Assembly (NCBI GenBank): GCA_025765595.1
Contig: JAIVFH010000033.1
Span: 186,001-250,000 of the forward strand
DNA length: 64,000 bases
Direction of reading: 5' to 3'
Source of the DNA: Obelidium mucronatum
Lineage: Eukaryota > Chytridiomycota > Chytridiomycetes > Chytridiales > Chytriomycetaceae
The position numbers and the translations under genes are program-made. The stretch's first letter is position 1. Every line of letters starts with the position of its first letter. Shown in pieces: positions 54,989-64,000 of this stretch. The notes under the pieces are model-generated. The model was not told the origin of the DNA. It saw nothing but the letters and a program-made list of their open reading frames with translations, and did no database searches.

Positions 54989-56122
54989 ATGTCCGAATCC
55001 GAAACAACTTACGCACTCTTCTTAATCCACCGCCAACTGTATGCCTTTACCGATTTAGAAAGTCTTCTTCACTTGTTCTCTACGTGTTCATACCTTCTTC
55101 AAGCGCGTCTCTTTGCGTTCTCCAAATGCAATCTGTCAATTCGCCCATTGGCTTCTGTTGAATCAGTCACTGACCTGTTTGGCCCTCTCCTCCCATTCAT
55201 CCGTTCGATTTCATTCACACATCCAGAGCCGAATTCAGACTTATCAATGTCTCTGTTGCCCCATCTTTCAACTTCCCTCCAGGCGTTAACCCTCAACTCT
55301 GGTTATCCTCCCGACTTGACCCTGGTCACCACCCGTTTCCGATCCCTAGTTTCTTTGGACTTAAAGTATTCCAAAATGACTGACATTTCCGCACTCTCCG
55401 TCCTCACGCGTCTTGAAGACTTGAATTTGCATCGGAGTAAAGTACGCGATTTCAAACCAATTACTGGGCTCACGTTTCTAAAAACCTTGGATTTGAGTTC
55501 CACTTGCGTGAAAAACAAAGATTTAACATGCCTCTATTGGCTATCGCGGCTTCTTGTCTTGAGGATCAATAATACGCATATATCGGACATTTCTATATTG
55601 AAGAGAAACAGAGGTTTGAAGAAGTTGAATTTGGGTCACACATTGGTAGCGGACGCCACTGCTTTGTCAGAGTTGTCAAATTTAGAGTCTTTAACGGTTT
55701 GTAACTCACATGTGGCGAAGGTGGATTGGTTGGTTGGGTTGGTTCGTTTGAAAGTCTTGGACGTTTCGCATTGCCCTCGTGTGATTGACATTTCTGTGCT
55801 CTCTCAACTCAAAAAACTCGAGAAATTAGATGTATCTTTTACTTCTATTTCCGGCCTGGACCCTCTCAAGTATTTGAAAAAGTTGGTCAATTTGGATATT
55901 TCAAGATGTATTATGCTGCGGGATTTGAGACCCTTGTCTGATTTAACGGAGCTCAAAGTGTTGAAAATGGTAGGCAATGATGGTATCGGGAACATTAATG
56001 CGTTGAAGGGGTTGATGAAGTTGGAGGAATTGGAATATGATGAACACAATGTTGGAACTGGGAAGGGATGTTTGAAGGGATTGAGAAAGTTGAGACTTGT
56101 TAATAATGAGAAGCGCGCTTGA
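54989..56122 (+). CDS. Leucine-rich-repeat protein
   Basis: A single exon of 377 codons. After an N-terminal helical stretch (residues 1 to about 55, possibly F-box-like but unproven) come about ten 22-residue repeats of the L-x-x-L-x-x-L-x-L-S-x-T-x-I-x-D-I type, as in LTFLKTLDLSSTCVKN and LKKLEKLDVSFTSISGLD. This is the SDS22/internalin-like class, which makes curved binding surfaces. The partner cannot be told. It starts 52 bp after the EIPR1 stop, so the two may share transcription signals. Confidence 0.85.
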   Translation: MSESETTYALFLIHRQLYAFTDLESLLHLFSTCSYLLQARLFAFSKCNLSIRPLASVESVTDLFGPLLPFIRSISFTHPEPNSDLSMSLLPHLSTSLQALTLNSGYPPDLTLVTTRFRSLVSLDLKYSKMTDISALSVLTRLEDLNLHRSKVRDFKPITGLTFLKTLDLSSTCVKNKDLTCLYWLSRLLVLRINNTHISDISILKRNRGLKKLNLGHTLVADATALSELSNLESLTVCNSHVAKVDWLVGLVRLKVLDVSHCPRVIDISVLSQLKKLEKLDVSFTSISGLDPLKYLKKLVNLDISRCIMLRDLRPLSDLTELKVLKMVGNDGIGNINALKGLMKLEELEYDEHNVGTGKGCLKGLRKLRLVNNEKRA

Positions 56123-57495
56123 TGATAAGCAATGATTATTGTTTATGCGAAAAAAAAAGTCTTTGTCCTAAATTTGAAATTTGAAAAACCAAGTGGCAAA
56201 TAAGATATCTTCAGCGATGGCTTCCTTGAGCCATAGTCCACGGATGATTCTTGGCGCCTAGTCTGTGAGAAAGTCTGCCTGTCGTCAAGACATTGTTTGA
56301 TCAAGAGTACGTCACACTAGTAAAATTTTTTGGACCATATCGGGACGATTTGACACGTTATTATTCACGCGCCATTGGTATTTTGGTCTTCTGGAGGACT
56401 GTTTGCGGCCGGAATGGTAATATTCTGGTGGTGGAGTGGCGCGGTTTGTGTTTTTGTTTATATTTTTCAATCTCTTGTTAGACCGATTGAAGTTGAAATC
56501 TTGTACATGGTTGTGGTTATGGATGCTGTCGTAGTTGGCGGTGAGCAATGGAATCCAGTCCTACCAGACATCAGGAGTCTCGACTATTCGAGTTCACGTT
56601 AGCCCGATACATCCTCGGTTGTCCACAGTAAATACAGATGATCTCGCCAAAGCTTTAAATAGTATCTAATATCGCGTTAAATCTATTCGAATAGGCATGT
56701 GGCCTCGGCTCGTCGATGGGTCGTGCTACAAACAAACTTCAGACTCTGTCCAATGTGAGCCCCCTACGCGCGGGCGCCCTATCACGAATGATAAATTACA
56801 ATCTATATTGTGGTTAATCTGAGTATGCGCTGAGCTTTGTATCTGGTGGCGTCGCGGTGAAGTCTGGTTGTTTGGTGCCGTCAACACAGTATGGACCGAG
56901 TCTGTCAGGAAGCCAATCCGTGCGCGCTCAAACATGCTCCCTACTATGTATTAGCCTCATTTATTGCGTCGAAGGTCGGGGAAGCTACGAAGTACGCGAG
57001 ATGCAGATCCCCTCGAGTTGGCCACTTTCACCCAAAATGACACAGCTTTCTTTCCCAACACAACAACAACATATACCCAAAACAGCTCCGTTTCCAGTTT
57101 TTGAAAAGCGCATTCGAACCGCCGTAACGCATTTTATTGGTTTGCAATTATCCCCGACGCGTTCTGATGTTTGGTTACCTCGTTTTCGGGTACATGTCAG
57201 ATTTCAAGACCCGCCAAACATTGCAGAATTGTCAAAAATCGAAAAAGGTATAAATAGGGAGCCTATCCCCCCCTCTTTTCTTCTCACAAAAACTTCTTCT
57301 CTCTTAAAAACCAACAACTTCTTCTCTCTTCAAGAACTCGGGAACTTAACTCGGACAACACTTCAACCCCTCACCAGCCCCTCTTATTCTCACCAAGTCC
57401 CCTCCTAAAAAACCCTTAAAAACAACCGAAAAGACGGGCCCATAAAACAGACAAAAAGAAAGGGGGTTAAAAAAACAAGCGAAAAGACGCGCCAC

Positions 57496-57527
<32 letters not shown>

Positions 57528-57845
57528 AAAGGGGACTTTTGGTTATTTATTTTACATTCGTGGGTGCTTTTGGTTTTTAAGTTGGGTTCTGCAAGTGTTG
57601 TCCTTTCTGAATCTCCTTTTTTTCTTTTTTTTTTTTTTTTTTATTTACGGATGGACGCGTTCAAAAGGTATGTGGCGGGATGGGTTCAGGGCCTCCTCGT
57701 GGCTCCCGCTGGTAACAGGGCTTCTCCCTGGCTGACACTGAACCTCTTCGATTCGATTTACTATTTTTTATGTCTTTTCTTCTTTACATTATTAAATAAT
57801 AATAAACTGCAATGTATGTTTATATTTATCTCTCTTCCCTTTTAA
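56123..57845. other. No confident gene; promoter-like and retroposon-like traces
   Basis: Open frames here lack motifs. At 57,247 a TATA-like ATAAATAGGG is followed by pyrimidine-rich CTTCTTCTCTC repeats, as in fungal core promoters. A run of 27 A at 57,498-57,524 follows two near-repeats containing GAAAAGACG. Together they could be the end of a retroposed transcript, but no target duplication was found. Confidence 0.4.
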
Positions 57846-58443
57846 AATGCTTCGAACGTCAAGCACCAGCCACCAACACATTGACAACTTTGCGCACAAC
57901 TCTTCGCCAAATCTCAGCGAACTCGATGACATCAGCGTGGACTATCTGCAGGACCAGGAGTACAGCGGCTATCCAGATATATCCGAATACAACAACCGCA
58001 ACTAAAACCGCCACAACTGTACCCGTGTCTACTACAGCTCTCAACAACGACTAGCAGAGTACTCTGAGGTTGCATACTCTTTTGATTGCGGCGCCATTGA
58101 TGATTTTTTGCGGAACGCGTCGATACTGGAGCATGCCGTGAACGACATCAAATGATCAAAGATGGCACGACCATCATTAACCCTGGTACTGAGAACAACG
58201 AAGATGAAGAGAGCAGCTGAATTTTTGATTCGTGGGTTTTAAGTATCATTGTATGAGCGTGGTGTCTGTTTACAAGTTGTTTTGCAGGCGGTCGGTTTTG
58301 TTCGACCAGCCTATGAATGGCTCTGCTCCACTGTTTCATATGTCCACTGATAATCAAATTTCGAAAACAATCCGAAATATTAGTTTTTTCCATCGGGAAG
58401 CTTTGGCAAATGATCTTCTTCGTGGCTGCTGCAAAATCTGGGC

Positions 58444-58700
58444 TTGAACGCTGATGAACTTTCGTGGTTTGATGGCCGTGCCGAAGCCAATCATGAATAC
58501 AAAACTATGCCGAAGACGAACAGAGTTGAAAACATTGAGGCAGCAGATTCCCAGCAAAAGAAAGTTGTTCGGGAGGCAACGCATCCAATATCCTTCGTCA
58601 CTCTTGGATGGCTCTCGCCGATGGTGTATACTAGTGCCAAGCGGTTGCTGCAGTTCGAAAACTTGCCCATCACCCCGCAGTCTTCCACGTCTAACAGCGT
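58444..58700 (+). pseudogene. Possible ABCC (MRP-type) transporter fragment
   Basis: The frame reads EATHPISFVTLGWLSPMVYT, then SAKRLLQFENLPIT. This resembles the linker into the first transmembrane domain of fungal ABCC transporters (S-F-x-T-x-x-W-x-x-P-x-x-x-x-G-x-K-R-x-L-x-x-x-D-L). Nothing of the membrane or ATP-binding domains follows, and the sequence runs into a minus-strand antiporter relic at about 58,700. Upstream pieces (57,846-58,420) are open only in patches. Weak call. Confidence 0.35.
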
Positions 58701-59165
58701 TGCACATGTTATGGATCAATTCTACATAAGCAACAGCAACACCAATAACAGTGGCCATGACAACTTGGTACAACACAACTTTCCACATCCAATCGCCAAT
58801 CGCTTGACCAACAGGCTGAGTGAAAAGATAATTCCTGTCGAATCTTAAACGAATAATAAAGACGGAATACCAAACGCATCAGATACACCAGCAACAACAA
58901 GGTTTCTTCTGCGCGAATTTTCCCTTCATGATACCATTTGCTAGTTAGGGTGTGATACACGCTGGACCCATCAGCACACCGAACACGATCGCCACCATCG
59001 CTTCAGACACGTAGAGCCGGATGATCAGAGATATCAAACCTAAGGCGGTGATGAAGCCACCTGACAAGAGAACCAAGTGATAAACTCACGTAACAGAAAT
59101 TATTACCAGCGCCAAGCTGACTGGTTCATACGGAATCAAATCCAAGCCATTGTGTTTTTTAAGTA
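58690..59165 (-). pseudogene. Nha1/Sod2-type Na+/H+ antiporter pseudogene
   Basis: Minus-strand pieces follow the fungal plasma-membrane Na+/H+ antiporter N-terminus: LIPYEPVSLALVIISVT, GGFITALGLISLIIRLYVSE, AMVAIVFGVLMGPA. Then, after an internal deletion, LANGIMKGKFA, VSDAFGIPSLLFV and IGDWMWKVVLYQVVMATVIG. Several frames and a stop separate them. A 29-nt gap between the first two pieces is too short for a normal intron here. About two thirds of the gene is missing. Confidence 0.7.
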
Positions 59166-59429
59166 AATCATCAGTGGCGGAAATCGTGGAGGGAAGTCTT
59201 GAATTCGACAAAAAAAAACCTTTCACTTGCGAACTGCTAGTTGTTTTGTTCAAAATCAAGTTGATGATGTAAAACTTGCTATAGAAAGCTACTGGACAAT
59301 TAAATCTGAACGGCAACACCGTTAAATATATACATTCGAACGAAAGCTGAAACCAATTCCTGATTGAGAAATAGTTGGTAGTCGAGTCACGTGATGACTT
59401 CCATTCGTGAACTTTTTTTCTCATTGAAA

Positions 59430-60660
59430 ATGGACTTAAACATTCAGCTTATCACCGCTGATGCCGGTATGCCATTGGGTATCTATTATAAGGTTCTTAC
59501 TTTTATTCAATCTCCAGAAAACGTCCAGGGATCTGTGATAGCGTACCCACAAATGACTGTTCAAGTTTTGAAATCTATGGTGGAGGATCATTTCGGAATG
59601 GTGTCAGATACCCCTCTCTCCGTGTCTTACAATAATACAGAACTGTCCAACGCATCCCTGAGGTATTTTATCTGTATTTTGTCATTATTCTCGAACGTTA
59701 CTAATTTTGGAATTGATTATCCGTTAGTCTAGAATGTTACGGTCTCACATCAGGGGCAACATTGCAAGTCAAACAAAAATGCACAAGTCGAATAGTTAAG
59801 CTGGAATCGTCTGAAAGAAGATGTGTCCTACCGCAGCTCTGGCAAGGCCCAGCACCATTACCATTAAAGCGACCACACCTCAAGACCCCGTTGTTAGCAT
59901 CGGAAGTCAATGACCCTTATTCTTTTCGAACGGCACTGGAATCAATCAATCAATCGCATAGTAATGTTTCCTTGGCCGAGATTGAGCGGTAACCGCATTT
60001 TCTTTTAATTGACACAGCGTTTAATGAATTATTCCTAATCAGACGAAGACGCATCGAAGAGAATAAGAAGATGGCATTGGAGTATCATCCCCAAGGATCT
60101 TGTCATGTCACGATGCTTTACATTCTGATGAGTGTGAACGGTCTTACATTGAAGGCTTTTGTCGATAGCGGTGCTCAAACCACTGTTATAAGTCCATTTT
60201 ATGCCGAGAAATGTGAGATTGGAATATGTTTAACCTTATTCCTTGTCTGATTAGACTGTCTTTTATTTCTATCAACAGGTCAGTTATTGGATTTAGTAGA
60301 CGATCAACTGGCTGGCAATGTTGTTGGAGTAGGCAAAGCCAAAAGCTTAGGCCGAATTCATTATACCCCAATTCGAATTGGCAAGCAGGAGTTGTCATGC
60401 TCGTTGACAGTGATGGAAGTAGGTTCTCATGAGCGTCGCACTTAATTGTTTTAACTAGTCATTACACATTTTAGAGCGATTTGAATTTAATACTCGGACT
60501 GGATCTTCTTCAGAGATTCCGGGCATTCATTGATGTTGAACGGCACTGCCTTTGGCTGAATGGCGAAAGGATATCTTTTTTGAACGAAAAGGAAGTGCAT
60601 CAAATGACAATTGCAAAGATGAACTGTGAACGAGTGACTCCGGGTATGCAGCATATTTAA
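59430..60660 (+). CDS. Ddi1-like aspartic protease paralogue without UBA
   Basis: Six exons (59,430-59,466, 59,518-59,662, 59,728-59,988, 60,043-60,212, 60,279-60,418, 60,475-60,660) splice to 312 residues with all phases agreeing. A diverged ubiquitin-like N-terminus is followed by the retroviral-type protease fold with the catalytic F-V-D-S-G-A-Q and the second conserved stretch LILGLDLLQRFRAFIDVE. Exons 4 and 5 have exactly the lengths of those in the downstream Ddi1 (170 and 140), so it is a tandem duplicate. It ends soon after the protease fold with no UBA, so it should not bind ubiquitin that way. Confidence 0.85.
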
Positions 60661-60795
60661 GGGCAGTTGAAGATCATCGAAACGTTGGAGTAGTCGTCCT
60701 CAGCCAAACCGCACACCCTCAAATTAGTTCAGCTTAATGTTGTATAAGTAATAAATAGATTATTGTGTTTGTGTCTTGAAATAATACAAAATTCA

Positions 60796-62229
60796 ATGCG
60801 ATTGACTCTCACCACCGAATCAGGTAAGTCCTGATTTATAGCCACAACGCACACTCATCAAGTACCAAACCGTACAGGCGACATCAAGCTGGTTGATGTC
60901 AGCAGCGACATTTCCTCCGAGGATTTGAAAGCTCTAGCAGAAGCTGAGTTACAAATTCCAGCCAACGCCATCACTTTCGTCCACAACGGGCGCGAACTCG
61001 CAAGCGGAAGGTATATTTTTTGCATTGTTTATCTCTCTTTTTTCTGAATTCTTTGTTCCAGTTTGCAATCGGCGGGTGTTGCGCAAGACGATATTTTACT
61101 TGTTATGCAAAGACCTTCGCAACGACCGGTCGATCAAGTCGAAGAAATCAGACAGCAGATTTTAAATGAGCCTGCAACGTTGGCGCGTGTTTCACAACAG
61201 AATCCAGAACTGGCAAGTGCTGTGCACAATCCCGAACAGTTCAGAAGAGTGCTTGCAGAGATCAACAGGAAGCAGAGGGAAGCGGAGGAAAAGAGGAGAC
61301 AGGAGGAATTGTACTTGGAGACAGCGGATCCCTTTGATTTGGAAGCGCAAAAGAAGATTGAAGAACAAATCAGGTGACCTGACCTAAAGACGGTTTATGC
61401 TTCGCGGCTAAACCTCTTTTTTTTTGGTGAAACTCATAAAGAAAGGAGAATATTTCAAGAAACCTCGAAATCGCGATGGAGAATAATCCCGAAGCTTTTG
61501 GCCGTGTAGTCATGCTCTACATTGACATGGAGGTCAACGGCGTTCCTGTGAAGGCATTTGTGGACAGTGGAGCTCAGGCTACTATTATGAGTCCTTCTTG
61601 CGCAGAAAAGTGTATGATCTGGAAGTCTTTCTTTTCATCGCTGATAAATCCATCCAGGCAAAATTATGCATTTGCTGGATGAACGCTTTCATGGAACCGC
61701 GGAAGGAGTTGGCACGGCCAAGATCTTGGGCCGTGTACACTCAGCACAAGTCAAACTTGGCTCGCAATTTCTTTCCTGTGCCTTTACCATCATGGAGGTG
61801 AGAAATATCCACAACTGTGCTCGCTTCTCAACCCCATTCTTTTTTTGTGCATGTGCCTTGCAGGGTAAAGGTGTAGACCTCTTGTTTGGACTTGACCAGC
61901 TCAAACGCTACCAAGCATGTATTGACTTGGAAAGAAACTGCCTTCGTATCAATGGGGAAGATATTCGATTCTTGAGTGAACATGAACTTCCTGAACAAGC
62001 AAAGGAAAAATCGCGCCCTCCTCCTGATGCCTCAACGTCCTCTGGTCAATCTTCTTCAGCCAAACCTCCAACATCCGCTAGTCCAGCTGTGGCATCCGGA
62101 AGCGTGAGCAGATATTCTGAGGATGTCATCAAGGGATTGACGGATTTGGGTGTTACCAGGGATGTGGCTATTCGGGCTTTGGATGCAAGCGGAGGAAACC
62201 CTGATATTGCTGCAAATATGTTGTTTTGA
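60796..62229 (+). CDS. DDI1: Ddi1, ubiquitin-dependent shuttle protease
   Basis: Six exons (60,796-60,823, 60,878-61,010, 61,062-61,373, 61,442-61,611, 61,658-61,797, 61,864-62,229) give 382 residues. Domains: ubiquitin-like fold (1 to about 75), helical HDD region ([20 protein letters not shown], then QFRRVL), retropepsin-like domain with catalytic Asp199 in F-V-D-S-G-A-Q and the partner stretch [18 protein letters not shown], a proline/serine linker, and a C-terminal UBA ([20 protein letters not shown], then G-G-N-P-D-I-A). Ddi1 shuttles ubiquitinated clients to the proteasome and cleaves some heavily ubiquitinated proteins. All conserved residues are present. Confidence 0.95.
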
Positions 62230-62356
62230 AGCTTTGTTTGATGGATGTAGTGATGATTACCAATATAAGCCAATATATGAATGAGCAAGCTCTCGGTGCT
62301 TCCAAGACCTCTCTATCATTCGAATCCCTGATGGGTCTTGAACTTGCTTCTTATTA

Positions 62357-63988
62357 ATGAATAGAAACGGGACTTGTATGGTTTTTTGTAAAATCAATCA
62401 AAAAGCAGAGCAGATGGCCTCATGGCTGATGAATGAAACGCCCAAGTCTCCAGTCTCTCCAATCAAAGTAGCCAATGCGCCGCCTCGAGTATCATCTCTC
62501 AGACCTGCGACATCATCGACTAAACTGCAACTCTTGAATCAACTTGAACAAATGAACCATCAGCTTCGAAACGATCCCCAAGCTGTCACATCGACACTCT
62601 CAGCCTGTAACACAGCGCCATTTAATACCCAAGATCCAATAGATCTCCAAATCAGCTTCTACTTGTCTGTTGTCGAGAATCTGCAGGATGATAAACACTA
62701 TCTGCAAAAGATTGATGCCCTCTTCAGATCAAAAGTCCGTAATGGAATTCCGGATGCGGTTCGATCCAAAGTATGGAAGGCGATGGCTCTAGCTGACGGC
62801 CCTGCTGCAATGTCAGAGGAGAGGTTTGCTGAGTTGCTGGAGTGTGATGCACGTGGAACGTTTGACAAGATAATTCGCCAAGACATCCACAGAACATTTC
62901 CTGAGCATGCAATATTTGCCGAGCCAGGAGGGGAAGGCCAGACAAAGCTGTATAATGTCTTGAAGGCGTATGCAGTTTACGACAGTGATTGTGGGTATTG
63001 TCAGGGTATGAGTTTCCTTGTTGCACCGTTGCTCCTGTTGGAAGATATTTCAGAATTGGATGCATTCAGAATATTTGCGCGCTTAATGGACGAGTCTGTT
63101 TCGTCATCTGGCAAACGATTTGCCCTACGCTCAATGTTCACTCCAGAAATGCCTGGTCTCCATCTGCTCCTGCATCAACACTCGGAGCTTGTGCGTGCTT
63201 TCCTTCCTGGTTTGCACGAAAAGTTGTCGTTTCTGAATATCACTGCCAGCACTTATGCAAGTCCTTGGTTTCTTACCCTTTTCACATTACTCCTTTCCTA
63301 TTTCCCTCATTGTGAGAATCTACGATTTAATATTGAGTGAAGGTGCGGTAATAGTTCTTCTCAAAATAAGTCTCGCTCTTTTGAGAAGAAACGAACTTGG
63401 TCTCATGGGGGCGCGTGAAGACGACTTTGAAACCTGTTTGGAATTACTCAAGGGAGACCGCGTTTTGGCTGCTTTTGGTGAAGATTGTGCAAATCAATTG
63501 ATGCAGGATGTGTTTCTTCTCGACTCTGTAGTAACTGAACCCGTTTTGACAAAACTGTCAGCCTCGTATGTATCAGCCCCCCCCCCCCCACTAGGTTTTG
63601 TTTTAACTCTGAAATCTTTTTTTCTTCTTCGATGTTTTGTAGATACTTTGAGCAAAAACAGATTGCCACCATCAGCTCATTGGAGATTCAAACGCTACGT
63701 GCAAAAGTCGATTTTATGGGAATTCAATTGGATTCTATTTACAAAGAAAATACTGCTCTCAAAATTGCCCTGTCACAGGCGAACCAGCAGCGAATCGTGG
63801 ATGTTGGCGAAACCCGAAAACTTCTTGAGGACAAGTTGGGTAATGCATTGGCAATGGCAGAACTGGAGCGAAGAAAACGGGAGGAATTGGAAAAACAAGT
63901 TCAGCTATTGAATGAGCAGTTGGCTCGAATGAGTTCTCATGGAGAGGATGCGAGAGGGCCTAGACGAAAGGGCTTACAGCGACATTGA
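62357..63988 (+). CDS. TBC-domain Rab GTPase-activating protein with coiled coil (frameshift present)
   Basis: Two exons (62,357-63,565 and 63,643-63,988). The TBC domain begins at KVRNGIPDAVRSKVWKAMA; IRQDIHRTFPEH gives the arginine finger and DCGYCQGMSFL the glutamine finger. An extra T at about 63,287 shifts the frame inside the block that should read F-L-T-L-F-T-Y-S-F-P; the downstream frame continues LIVRIYDLILSEG. The C-terminal 115 residues form a coiled coil (SLEIQTLRAKVDFMG...). TBC plus C-terminal coiled coil resembles the Gyp5/EVI5 group acting on Golgi and exocytic Rabs; that subgroup is inferred. The shift is either an assembly error or a real mutation. Confidence 0.85.
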
Positions 63989-64000
63989 GCGTGTTACAAG

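Overview
The window is a fungal nuclear chromosome segment with short GT-AG introns (about 45-110 nt), standard code and pol III tRNA genes. Gene content suggests an early-diverging, chytrid-like fungus: a long THADA/TRM732 gene, an EIPR1/TSSC1 WD40 gene, Ddi1, and a mobile tyrosine recombinase of the fungal Crypton/Ndc10 type. The lineage is an inference; no species marker is present.

Positions 1-43,640 form a mobile-element-rich inverted duplication. The left arm (about 152-6,720) matches the right arm (38,258-43,643 plus 27,905-29,342) in reverse complement. Each arm carries tRNA-Gly, tRNA-Asp, tRNA-Lys and tRNA-Ile, a decayed PIF/Harbinger transposase and a decayed gene of unknown function. 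Between the arms lie two oppositely oriented copies of an unusual element that encodes a large multi-exon tyrosine recombinase (YR) and a RecQ-type DNA helicase, with converging 3' ends. Copy 2 (29,343-38,257) sits inside the right-arm tRNA-Ile gene, flanked by a 6-bp direct repeat. The left-arm tRNA-Ile is the matching empty site, so both element boundaries can be read directly. Both ends of copy 2 carry an inverted subterminal motif and hairpins. Copy 1 (7,711-27,675) is decayed: its YR has lost the H-x-x-R catalytic box, its RecQ has a stop and a broken Walker A, and it holds a gag-only LTR retroelement (10,405-12,868) and a 10.4-kb non-LTR retrotransposon (13,511-23,935), each with clean target-site duplications. 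Older remnants (a diverged YR gene, a PIF1 helicase fragment, a RecQ fragment) fill the junctions, so the locus has been hit repeatedly.

From about 43.6 to 46.1 kb no gene is seen apart from tRNA-Asn. From 46.3 kb the window becomes ordinary, dense gene space: THADA/TRM732 (16 exons), a 51-residue single-pass membrane protein divergent from EIPR1, an LRR protein, then a relic zone (56.1-59.2 kb) with a Nha1-type Na+/H+ antiporter pseudogene and a possible ABCC fragment. It continues with a tandem pair of Ddi1-family protease genes (the first lacking the UBA domain) and a TBC Rab-GAP gene with a single-base frameshift.

The candidate undescribed system is the tRNA-inserted YR + RecQ element. 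The YR would cut and join at the tRNA target core, and the helicase may act in replication or in processing the terminal hairpins; the helicase role is inference. Neither copy appears fully intact: copy 2 has an uninterrupted YR gene, but its RecQ gene has a 44-nt net deletion in exon 2.
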